From Cokeromyces recurvatus (taxonomy: Eukaryota; Mucoromycota; Mucoromycetes; Mucorales; Mucoraceae), in contig NW_026251426.1 in assembly GCF_025118155.1 (NCBI RefSeq), positions 62,001 through 126,000 of the forward strand: a stretch of DNA of 64,000 nt, read 5' to 3'. A program made the translations under genes and the position numbers. The stretch's first letter is position 1. The number at the start of each line of letters is the position of its first letter. The notes beneath the pieces are model-generated. The model searched no databases and was not told the origin of the DNA. It saw only the letters and a list, made by a program, of their open reading frames with translations. Shown here one piece after another: positions 50,201 to 60,456 of this stretch.

Positions 50201-52211
50201 ATGGTAGTAGTGGGAAAGAAGGATCGGATAGTGATCATCAGTATACTCCAGTTAGTAAACAAAGGACCAAAAAAATTCGTACAACAAAAAAGAAAAAGAA
50301 ACATCAAACATCAGCTTATTCTAACCATCATAGTTGCAAGCATCATGCCTCAACAGAGACTGAAAAGATAGATACCATTTTAACAGAAACAGATGGAGCA
50401 CAGCAAAAAATAATCTCCCTTCGACTCGCTCAAGCTAAGGCCTCTGGAAGTAGTCAGTTTGTGGCAAATGTTTATGGTTATGATTATATGCAGCATGTTA
50501 CTGTACTTCATTTTGATAAAAAAGTATATGAGGGAAGACTTGTAAGTATTAATAAGAATAAAGTAAGAGTGCATTATTGTGGCTGGCTTGATGCCTTTGA
50601 TGAATATATCACGCTTGGTAGTAGAAGAATACAGCCTATTGAAAACGATCATGAAGTTGTATGTCTTGAGCCTGGTTATAAAGAAAGATACGAAAGTAAT
50701 AACAGTATATTGACGGAGAATATAGCAACCACTGTTGATCCATGTTGTTGTCATAAGGATCAGAAACCACATACTATTAATCGATTTAGTAGAAAAAGGC
50801 TAACATTAGATGACGCGAAACTTAATGAAACTTCAGATAATGATAGTGTAGAATATCATAAAGATATGATAAATGCTGATGATGAAGAAGGTAAAAATAA
50901 TACAATTTCCAGAATAGTTAATTATGTGCTAAAAATTAAATTAAAAAAAATATATATATATATACATATATAAATACATATATATTTGTATGTAGTTATT
51001 GAAACTGAGAATTGGAAAGTTTATTGTAACCAATGCAACATAGTTATTAAGCAGTTTAGGTATTATTGTACTTATTGTGAAACACCATCTCTTGGATATG
51101 ACTATCAAAGCTTTGAACTTTGTCTTAGGTATATTAAGCAAATACAAACACTCACACCCATATGTATATAAATCGTTATCTTATTTCTTGACTTTATTCG
51201 TTGTATAGGTGTTTTGATCAAAATTTTCCTTTTTGGCATGAACATCCTAGATCCAGTTTTGCAATTCAAGCTGTCATTGACGCAGAGATAGGGCCTAGAC
51301 CAATTAAGGGAGAACTTGTGACAATTTGGGAAGAAGATATTTTAGATGAAACACCATTAGAGGCATTGCCAGATACAAATGAGCCATTAATAAAAGATGT
51401 AAACGTGATCAATGACTCGTCATCTCAGGGATTTGTTACTGCAAATACTATCCAGGAAACTAATTCGAAACATCGTACTGAAGAAGAATCAATTGATGCA
51501 AGCAAGGTTTTTACCGGAGATGCTCCTATAACAACAGATCAAGGATATAAATATCTTAAAAAATGGAGACGTAGAAAAGTATGTGCATTTTGTAATGATG
51601 ATGATGATACTTCTGAAGAGCTTGGTTCATTTATAGGTCCTTTTATTATTGCAACATTTAATAAAAACGGTATTGAGAAGAAAAGATCATTTTGGGCTCA
51701 TGATGCGTGTGCTCGATATTCACCTGAGGTATTCTGTACTCCTGAAGGTAAATGGTATAATGTTACTTTAGCTTTGCGTAGAGGTAGAGGCATGGTAAAA
51801 ATCTTTTTTTTTTTTTTAAGAATTTATTTGTTCATCTAAAATTAATTTTTTCTTTATTATAATAGAGATGCCATAATTGTAAAGAAAAAGGTGCAACTAT
51901 AGGGTGCTTCGAATCAAAATGTTCGAGAAGCTTTCATTTACCATGCACTCAGAAACCTGTTAGCTATTTTAAAAACGGTGTTATTTTTTGGTGTGGCATT
52001 CATGAAGCTTATTACAATAAAATAGGTACATATCAATTAAAAACATAACAAAAAAAAACAATATATTAATAGCTTACTATAGATACATATGTTAATATTT
52101 TCAATTGTGATGGCTGTAATAAAGAACTTGCTGATGAATCTTGGTTTACATGTGTTCCATGTTCGCAAAGCTATTTTTCTTCGTTTGATCTTTGCATGGA
52201 GGTAGAGATTG

Positions 52212-52246
<35 letters not shown>

Positions 52247-53036
52247 TAGAATTTATACATATCATATTGATATTGTTTGTAAAATATAGTGCTTTGAAAA
52301 TTTTCCTAAAGATCATCCCCATAATGAAGACGAATTTGAAGAAACATGTAAGACTAAAAAAAATTACAAAGTAATAGAAAATAGCTGATAATACTTAATT
52401 GATAGCGTTTGCCATTATAAAAGAAATGGAGGCGCAAAAAGCTACAGAAATTGCACGTGAAAAAGAAGAACGCCGATTAGCAAGTAAGTTATATGCATAC
52501 ACATATACATATATAAATATTTAATTTTACTGAAATATATGCATGCTTTAGATGCTAAGAAAAGAAAGAGACCTCTTTTTCCAAAACGGCGACGCAAATT
52601 AGCAAATGGTTCTTTACCTGTATCTTGTTGCTATTGTGGAACATATGATGCAGATAGTTGGCGAAAGGGTTATGATGGAGGTGTCATTATGTGCAATAAA
52701 TGCTTTGAGTTAGCCCTATTAATTGATAACGATGGTGAGCCTCTTCCAGAAGACATGCCTCTTGTTATTGAAAATGATAACAATGAAACTCAAATAATGC
52801 AACAACATCGATTACAAAATCGATATGTTTCTTCTATTGAAGACTATTCGCATAAACCATATCTGACTCGTGATACATTATCATTAACTAAATTTAACGA
52901 GTCACCTACTAGTATGCGATTAGCTTCATACGAGCCGCAACCAAACCAGCTATTTTCTCTCGTCTTTGATTCAACATATTTTGATATCCCTGGAAGGGCC
53001 CCTCGTTGGGCTTCACATTCAGGCACTGATTATCAT

Positions 53037-53093
<57 letters not shown>

Positions 53094-55390
53094 AGAGAGA
53101 GATAATTTTATTGTCTATATTCTAATATATTTTAATTTATTAGGTACATGGTTACCGCAAACTGTTCGTAGGTAAGACATTGAATTCTGATTAATAATAG
53201 TTATTATGCATAATATATACAAAACACAACTTATATTTAGGGCTATTCTGAAGTATACAGCTAAAGATGAGAGAATATTATCTAATTTTTTGGGAAGAGG
53301 TAAGCTTAGGGTTATAATAAGAATCTCATATACGCATTACAACTATTTGTTTTTGTAGGTACTGACGCTATTGAATGCTTTTTGTTACAAAGAAAGTGTT
53401 GTGGTGTTGATATCAATCCTGTAAATAAAATAATGATATTATTATATATAAAGCCTCGCTTTAACGTAACTTCTCTATGTAGTCAGCCATAACGTTATCT
53501 CAACGTAATTGTTGCTTTGAAGTACCTCCTGGGTTAACAAGTGCTGAATACCGCCCAATCATTGCTCAAGCAGACTCACGACATTTATCTGGTGCTCTAT
53601 TCACTGATGAATCTTACCATCATATTCTTTCTCATCCACCATATAAAGACTGTGTAGCTTATTCAACTCATTTAGATGGTGACCTTTCGAGGTAATGTAT
53701 ATTCTATTTTATCTTTTTTTTTTTCGATTTGATAGACAATCCGTTATGATAAGGAATATACATTTATATTTATTTTTTTTTTCTTTAGATTCACAAATAT
53801 TGAAGAATTTAAATTAGAGTATATAAAAGTAGTGAAAGAAAGCTGGAGGTAATTTTTAATCTCGTAACTTAAACATGAATATATTTTCATTATTTAAACA
53901 ATGCATATAAAAATATAGGTTATTAAAGATGAGTAGAAGATTAACTTTAGGAATTGGTGATAACAGAGAACATTGTTTTTATATACCAGTTAGCTTCCAT
54001 CTTATACGCTTGTATATTGATCATGGATTTGAATTGGAGGAATTGGTAAGCACTTAAATGATATAGACAAATAAATAAATATTTACTGTTACTTTATTTT
54101 TTTTTTATTTGGGAATTGAAAAGATTATTAAAAGACAACGATATTGCTCAGCATTCGGTTTAGGAACATACTTATGTGTCCAGTTTGACTTTTTAGTGTT
54201 CACACATGAGTTTATAGCAACTTTTAAGAAAATCCCAATGGAAAACATTAACCGCATGTTGATTGAGGATAATTTAGACAATGGTAGTATTAAGTTGTTT
54301 ATTAAACGAATGTCAATGAATATATTATTGACTTATACATTTGTACAGATACTAGCGAAATAATCGAAGTCAGACGTACTTTACGTGGAGTTCCTTCTTC
54401 TGCCATCATGAGGAAGAGCAGAGTGATGGGAACAGTATGGATATTTAAACCAACAACTAATTATAGTTTTTCCCAATTATGTGTCTCACGAATGGTAGAA
54501 AGGTTTGGTAAAGATGATGGCAATTGGGAATATATTGAACTAAAATTAAAGGTTTGCTTATTTATAAGAATAGAAAGACAAAATTCACTCACCCTGCTTT
54601 TTATTAGAAGCAGCAAATGCACTCTGCCATTTTAAAAACAGCAAATACTCAAACAGGGGATTTAATAGATAATGGAGGTATAAAAAAAAATAGATAAGAT
54701 AACATTTTGATTAAAATCAATTTTATAGTCATCAAAGTGTTGAAGAAAAATGGAACAGCGGAGACTGAAGAAAAGGTTACATTATCAGAATACGAGCAAG
54801 AACGTTTAAAAAGAATACAAGAAAACAACAAAACACTACTTAAATTGGTATATCAATTTCGTACAGAATAGATTTATTTAGACTAATATTTATGTAACAT
54901 ACTATAGGGATTAATATCTGAGCTTAGTGAAGAATCTGAAGATGTTATACATTGCGATACAATGATGAATAAAGCTCCATATAATGGAGGTGATCTGGTA
55001 TTAATGGTGACAGGTCATATAGAACCTATTCTACCGGGCCAAATCAATTGTTACAGAAAATCTATAGTTTCACTTGCTAACGAAGCTATTGATAAACTAG
55101 CCACTAAAGGCATGTTAATCATAGGCACTCAGGATATTCGTGATCCTATTACAGGAAAGTTATGGCCACTAACGATGCTTGTTCTAGAGGATATCGAAAG
55201 GGCATTAGGTTGTAATGTTATAAAATTGAAGGAAATGGTTGTTACAGTACCAGATGGTTATTCAAAAGATAGAAAAACTGAGTACGAGCCTGTACAGGAA
55301 CAAGAAGAAGACTTTATAGATATTGAAACCATTGAACATGATCATTTACCTATTGTGCATGCTATTTATCTTGTTTTCCAAAAATTATAA
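47206..55390 (+). CDS. Giant chromatin-reader / amino-type DNA methyltransferase fusion
   Basis: Twenty-two exons (first 47206-47272, 47342-47373, 47464-48724, 48812-50890, 50996-51128, 51209-51794; then 51866-52025, 52083-52201, 52290-52347, 52406-52483, 52552-53037, 53144-53171, 53241-53299, 53359-53420, 53483-53691, 53789-53848, 53919-54045, 54124-54283, 54349-54551, 54608-54677, 54729-54847, 54908-55390) give about 2,212 residues with phase kept throughout. Domains: GATA-like C2-C2 finger (~212-240); four Tudor/chromo-barrel repeats (~341-426, 500-580, 739-822, 983-1063); ZZ finger (~1147-1200); extended PHD (~1313-1438); second ZZ (~1440-1500); GATA-like finger (~1547-1580); SAM methyltransferase (~1685-1930) with FLGRGTDAIE (motif I), GVDINPSAI and ILSHPPYKDC (motif IV); then a second methyltransferase-like half (~2050-2212). 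Probably N6-adenine or N4-cytosine DNA methylation in the nucleus; substrate is inference. No nuclear signal was assigned, but basic patches (KRGRGRPRKK, an AT-hook-like motif) are present. Confidence 0.85.
48725..48811 (+). other. In-frame, stop-free intron of the methyltransferase gene
   Basis: This 87-nt segment has a gtatcc donor and an atacag acceptor, a length divisible by three and no stop codon, and would encode 29 hydrophobic residues (Ile/Tyr-rich) unlike the polar flanks. It lies between Tudor repeats 1 and 2. Splicing is favoured, but retention would not break the protein. Confidence 0.7.
53040..53090. repeat. 51-nt poly-A tract within an intron
   Basis: Begins right at the donor (gtaaaa) of the intron after exon 11 of the methyltransferase gene and is followed by (GA)n. 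One of many long A/T runs in this window. Confidence 0.9.
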
Positions 55391-56390
55391 TAATCTTTAC
55401 TATAAAAATATAAACTGTACTTTTTAATGTGCTACCCTTCTTTCTCTACTTTTATAAATTATATTTTATATTGTATGTACAAACTTTTTATTTAAGCAAC
55501 ACCTGACCTTTCTTTTTTATTAAAAAAGAAAGGAAAAGAAAAAAAGGTCTCCACCTTGATTAGTCGCAAATCAACTCTTAAGGAAGGCTTTGAAAATTTT
55601 CTTCAGAAATTTATTATCTCTCTCAGTGATAAAGATTTAATTAACTATCTGTAAATATCATTTACCGTATAAAGCCTGTCATTTGTATGCTACCTATTCG
55701 ACTAATGATACTCTGTGTTATTTGTCTCGACGCTAGTAAATGACTTCCTTTTTAAGAGTTATGTAAATAACATGAATATATTTTATTAACACTCTGAATA
55801 AATTTTAATCTTATAGCAGTTGATATATTACTTAAATAGATATTAGGTCAAAACATTTCTTTGATGACAGTTGTTTATAATATGCACTGTGTACGTGTGA
55901 AATTTTATTGTATGATGCACCATATAAAGCTTTACTACAGGTTGTGCAGAATATTGTTATAGATTATGGCATGTTACTACTATATTCCTTTTTCTTTTTA
56001 TTTTTTTTGACAGCGATGGCTAAATAACAAAAACTAAAAAAAAAAAAAAAATGAAACTGCTAATATTTTAAATAACAACAAGAATCGGGTAGAGTATGAG
56101 ATTGGGAACGCAAGAGAAATAAGAGGAATCAGCAAACCAGGTTGTTTTCTTGGCGAATTGGGGAAGATCCAAGACGAGTATGATGGTTTTTTTTTTCTTC
56201 TTTTCTTTGGTAGCTAAGTCTAAGTTCAGTATTGTCTTTTCTACTCTTGAGATAAAAAAGTATAAACTACTATTCTCAAAGAATCCTATTGTTACTGATG
56301 TCATTTTTTAGGCAGTTGAAGATGGTTATTATCTTTTGTTCATTATTGATTTTTTTGACTCAATAGGGCGCTTTAAAAAAATAAAAAGTA
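55391..56390. other. Intergenic with short coding-like relic
   Basis: At about 55523-55654 the plus strand reads VSTLISRKSTLKEGFENFLQ and a further 15 residues to a stop, with no ATG and no recognisable family; possibly an old exon. On the minus strand, 56068-56304 has a similar feel. The rest is AT-rich. Confidence 0.35.
56375..56387 (-). terminator. RNA polymerase III terminator of tRNA-Gly
   Basis: On the minus strand the tRNA 3' end is followed after three bases by T5-A-T7. Confidence 0.85.
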
Positions 56391-56461
56391 TGCGTCGTCG
56401 GGGAATCGAACCCCGGCCCTTCGCGTGGCAGGCGAAGATTATACCACTTAACCAACGACGC
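56391..56461 (-). tRNA. tRNA-Gly (anticodon GCC)
   Basis: The minus strand folds as a 71-nt tRNA: acceptor stem GCGTCGT pairing with ACGACGC plus discriminator A, D-arm with A box TGGTTAAGTGG, anticodon stem-loop CTTCGCCTGCCACGCGAAG with GCC in the loop centre, and T-arm with B box GGTTCGATTCC. No intron. The 3' CCA is not encoded, as expected for a eukaryote. A T-rich pol III terminator follows directly. Confidence 0.97.
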
Positions 56462-57477
56462 GAGGTTAAGAACCGAGTAAGGTCGCGCGTAAAAAAGGAC
56501 GTTCTTATATATCAAATTTCACTGCAGATAAAGTCTAATTTCACAATTGTGAAATTTTGTGAAATTAGACCATTTCACAATTGTGAAATTAGACATTTCA
56601 CAAAAAATTTTGAAATTTTGGAAGATTAAAAATTTTTTTATACCAAATGAAAGAGAAAAATTTGCTCATTTTGAATATGTTAATTTTTTTTATTTGGTTA
56701 AGAATTGATAGAGATATTAGCATTTAAAGATTTGTTTAATGATTAAAAAATATAACAAATTTTTGGGTATAGTCTTCTTTACTAGAAAATAAATTTAGAA
56801 TCCCGACATTTTTTTTTCTTTAAATTTCATTGGACAAAAATATTTTTTTTTTATTTTTTTGAATAAGTCATCAAATATAAGCGTGTGTTAGCTGTGTTAT
56901 ATTCTGAATTCAAAAGAAGTTGAAAAAAGATAATTGTAGCAATAATTCATTCAAGATGAATGTTTAAAATGTAAAGTCAAAGTAAGTCTTTTTTTTAAGA
57001 AAAGGTCAAATTATTTAACATTTTCAAAAAAAATTTATTAAAAAAATAATAAAAATTCAACATGTACAGTAATGAGTTATGTATAATGTCAATTGTTAAA
57101 ATAAAACTTATATTATTACTTTACAATAAATTACTTTATCTAGTAAGATTAATTTGTCGTAGTTGAACATAATGTCAAAATGTCTAATTGTCATTCCAAA
57201 ATCAGCTTGAATGTAGATGTAAAAATTAAAATATACACTTGTTAAAACAATTAAAAATAATAAAACTATTTATTATTTTTCAAATGTAAGATGCATCTTC
57301 TCTTGATTGTTAGTTTTTTTTTTTTTTTTTCTGAAGAATGAGTAAAAAGAAACTCAATTTTTTAAGTTTAAAATACAGCAATAAATTTAATCGTCTGTAA
57401 TAAAATTATTTTCTTCTTTTTTTATTATCTTATATTGATTATTAACAATTCAAATTAAATTATAACTTCATTGCAAC
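56462..57477. other. AT-rich region with palindromic repeats
   Basis: 56518-56612 contains repeated units of tttcacaattgtgaaatt, itself a perfect palindrome, recurring with spacer ttagac. The remainder to 57477 is very AT-rich with no coding frame; it may be the 5' flank of the following transposon. Confidence 0.5.
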
Positions 57478-58813
57478 ATGTCCATTCAATTAAACAAAGA
57501 CCAAAGAGAATGCAAATGCTCAACTTGCTCTCAAAGTGAGTTGGGATATAGGGTTGTCCACAGACATACAGCCCGTATACATCAAGAAATTGATGAAGGT
57601 CTTGCAGATGCAAATGCAATTGAACAAAGTAAATAAAAACTATGCATTTCAAATGTTATAATTAATAAATGCAATAATGCTAACTTTTTTTTTTGTTATC
57701 GTGTTAAAGATGTTTATGATGCAAATGATGATCTAATTTTTGAAGATAACAATGCCATTGATGCTATTGAATTAGAGGATATGGATTATCTAGAAGGAGA
57801 AGAAGATGTAGTTGAATGTATGTATTACCTTTTAAAAAATAATATTGCTATGATAATCTTTATATAAATTATTTATGCTAACTTTTTTATTTATTTCATA
57901 TATAGATGAAGCTAATGATAACTTTGCAACTAACGATACAAAGTTATTCAACATTAGTGAAAATGAAGCTTTACCTTACTTCATTATGATTTTCTTGACA
58001 TTCTTCCAAGCCAATAATTTAACCATTACGGCTACAGAAAGCTTGTTCAAGTTCATGAATGCTATACTTTTTCTACTTGGAATTAATTATGCATTCCCCT
58101 CTAAACTCCAAACAATTAAATCTAAAATTTCTGCTAATTATGCTAGCAAGGGTATTTATTTTATTTATTTATTTATTTATTTTTTTTTACTAATACTAAT
58201 TTCTCATTATAATAGATATCAAAAAATATATTGTTTGTGAGAAGTGCAATGCAATTTATGTATACGAGGAAGTTATCGATAATTCGAATACAATTAAAAA
58301 ATGCAGTAATAGAACACTTCCCTCGTATGCTAATGGAATGAGAGCACGATGCAATCATCCATTAGTAGTTAAAAATGCTAGCAACGATTCGGTCAAACCA
58401 ATCAAACGTTATGCGTACAACTCAGTAAAGGCAACTTTGATGAAGTTTTTCATGCGCCCTACTTTTGAGCAAAAAATTGAAGAATGGAGAAGTAAAACTG
58501 TAATGCCTGGAATGATGTTTGATATCTTCGATGGTCGATTTTTTAAGGAATTCAAGAAGGATGATGAAGACGAACCATTTCTTCAAAAAGAAGGTTCATT
58601 AATGTTAAGTTTAAATGTTGACTGGTTTACTCCAACTCAAGGAATGAAATATCACGTAGGTGCCATATATTTGATCATTAATAACCTTCCTCGTAACGAG
58701 AGGTTTAAAAAACAAAATATGATTCTTGTTGGCTTGATGCCTGTCCTCGTGAAGCTGCTCTTTCGGAAATTAACCATTTCCTTCGACCTATGGTGGATGA
58801 GCTCCTTGAAATA
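57478..58813 (+). pseudogene. Plavaka/CACTA-type transposase, truncated
   Basis: Four exons (57478-57628, 57710-57817, 57906-58151, from 58216) encode the N-terminal half of a transposase common in fungal genomes. An N-terminal Cys cluster (ECKCSTCSQSELGYRVVHRH), an acidic linker, a zinc-binding core (KYIVCEKCNAIYVYEE ... MRARCNHPL) and the diagnostic stretches SLNVDWFTPTQGMKYHVGAI and YLIINNLPRNERFK are visible. A one-base loss near 58742 shifts the frame (GLMP then, out of frame, REAALSEINHFLRPMVDELL). At 58813 the coding region is cut by the terminal repeat of a Tc1/mariner element, whose first bases create the stop codon. The catalytic half is missing, so it cannot be active. The family name is based on the VGAIYLxxxNLPRxxR pattern. 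Confidence 0.75.
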
Positions 58814-59171
58814 CAGTGACTCACAAAACTGTTCACACTCTCCGAAATTTTATAGATATGCAAAAATTGACATTTGAAGTTAAAACAGTAAATTCACATA
58901 TAACATACCAATCGAAAGCTTCAAATCTGCTTAGTTTGTATATAATCATACTATTTTAACTGGAGGACTAAGGAATCTAGAATCTGGCTTTTAAATTAAC
59001 ATGTCCGTGTAAACACTTTTGTGGCCGTATTTTAAAAAATTAAAAAGTCGTTACCACAACTTGGTTTTTGATATATATCGGACTGCCACTTAGCCAGCAT
59101 TTAGCTTCTTGTATCATTTTTACTCTTTATTATTAGGTTTTAACTTCAATATATAGGTACGTTTATTGAAT

Positions 59172-60202
59172 ATGGCTGCAATTCCTGTAGATCAACGTGA
59201 TAATGTTATTTCTCTCTTGAGATCTGGAGTCAGCACAAGAGAAGTAGCTAAAAGGGTTGGAATTAGTCTTGGTGGAGTATCCAAAATTGGAAGACAAAAT
59301 TGCTTTAACAGAGTTAAGAATAAAGGCGGAAGATATAGTATCTTGACTCTAGCAGATAAAAGGCATTGCGTTCATTTAGTAACCAAAGGACGTCTAGAAA
59401 ATGCGGTTCGAGTCCGAAAACAACTGAAAATGAATTGTGACATTGATGTCAGTGCTGAGACTATTCGTTGAGCCGTAAAGGAAGCTGGTTTGAGGTCTTT
59501 CGAAAAGGAAAAGAAGCCTACCCTAAGCGGTACAAATGCAAAAAGGAGGCTTGAATGGTGTCTTGTGCATTGCAATTGGACTATAGACGATTGGAAGCGT
59601 GTAGTATAGTCTGATGAAACAAAAATAAATAGGTTTAATTCTGATGGACGTGTCTGGGCATGGATACGAGACGGTGAGACGCTTCAGCCGCAGCATGTCA
59701 AGCAAACACGAATGCATGGTGGAGGCGATCTAATGTTTTGGAGTGCCATTACCTACGCAGGTGTAGGTTAGATTTGCAAGATCGAAGGAATAATGGACCG
59801 CTATGTCTATAAAAGCATTTTGGAGGAAGATTTGTCATATACTATTCAGCATACATGTGAACAATTGAACCTCAGACGTGACCAAATCATTTTCCAACAA
59901 GATAATGACTCAAAGCATACATCAACTGTAGTCCTAAAATACCTCAATAGACAAGATTATCAGCTTATGGACTGGCCTGCACAGTCTCCTGACTTGAATC
60001 CAATCGAAACATGTGGTGTTTATTAAAGATTCGTCTAAATGAATACGATACGCCTCCAAAAGGCATGAATGAGCTATATGAACGAGTAGTACATATATGG
60101 TATAAGGTAATCACTATAGAAGAATGCCGAAAGGTTATTGAAAGTATGCCACGTCGTATAGAAGAGTGTATCAAGGCGAAAGGTTACTGGACGAAGTACT
60201 GA
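59172..60202 (+). pseudogene. Tc1/mariner (DD34E) transposase, inactivated
   Basis: Paired helix-turn-helix N-terminus (VISLLRSGVSTREVAKRVGI), a second HTH region, then the DDE domain: SDETKINRF, QQDNDSKHTS and SPDLNPIE, with 34 residues between second Asp and Glu. Three in-frame stops (59469, 59607, 59769) and a one-base deletion near 60010 (just after NPIE) break it. C-terminal helix ends YWTKY. It resembles element C's transposase in many short blocks (e.g. FNSDGRVWAWIRD), so both belong to one family. Confidence 0.9.
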
Positions 60203-60240
60203 AACCTCAACTTATTCACAATTAGCAGTTTCGTTAGGGC

Positions 60241-60454
60241 CTCACAAAACTGTTCACGCTGTATACTATAATTTGAAAGCCGGTTCAATAATAATTAATA
60301 AATTTTTTCTAGTAAACTTTTCTATACATAAAATGTCCGAGTCTTAAGCTCTCTAGAAATATAAGTTTTATATACTGTTGATATATAACATAATTAATAA
60401 ATGTCACTAATTATGTAAAATTTGCAAATTCGTGGACAGTTTTGTGAGTCACTG
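60241..60454. repeat. Possible nested MITE with Tc1/mariner ends
   Basis: ctcacaaaactgttcacg at 60241 and its inverse ending at 60454 bracket about 215 bp without coding sequence, the same size as the two MITEs near 62.0 and 63.4 kb but with a different interior. It may alternatively be an internal terminal-repeat copy of element A. Confidence 0.45.
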
Positions 60455-60456
60455 TA

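Larger units (their letters stand above)
58814..60454 (+). mobile_element. Tc1/mariner element A (about 1.64 kb)
   Basis: Bounded by matching ends: cagtgactcacaaaactgt at 58814 and its inverse ending at 60454, each flanked by TA (58812-58813 and 60455-60456), the classic Tc1/mariner target duplication. It is inserted in the Plavaka-type transposase. An internal, direct-orientation copy of the end sequence at 60241 suggests that the right end may instead belong to a nested ~215-bp MITE. Confidence 0.8.

Noticed and set aside
50380..50772. 130-codon minus-strand frame
   Set aside because: Lies antisense to the fourth Tudor repeat and its flank, which is conserved with the other repeats.
56336..56629. 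97-codon plus-strand frame over the tRNA
   Set aside because: It reads through the antisense of the tRNA-Gly gene and the palindromic repeats.
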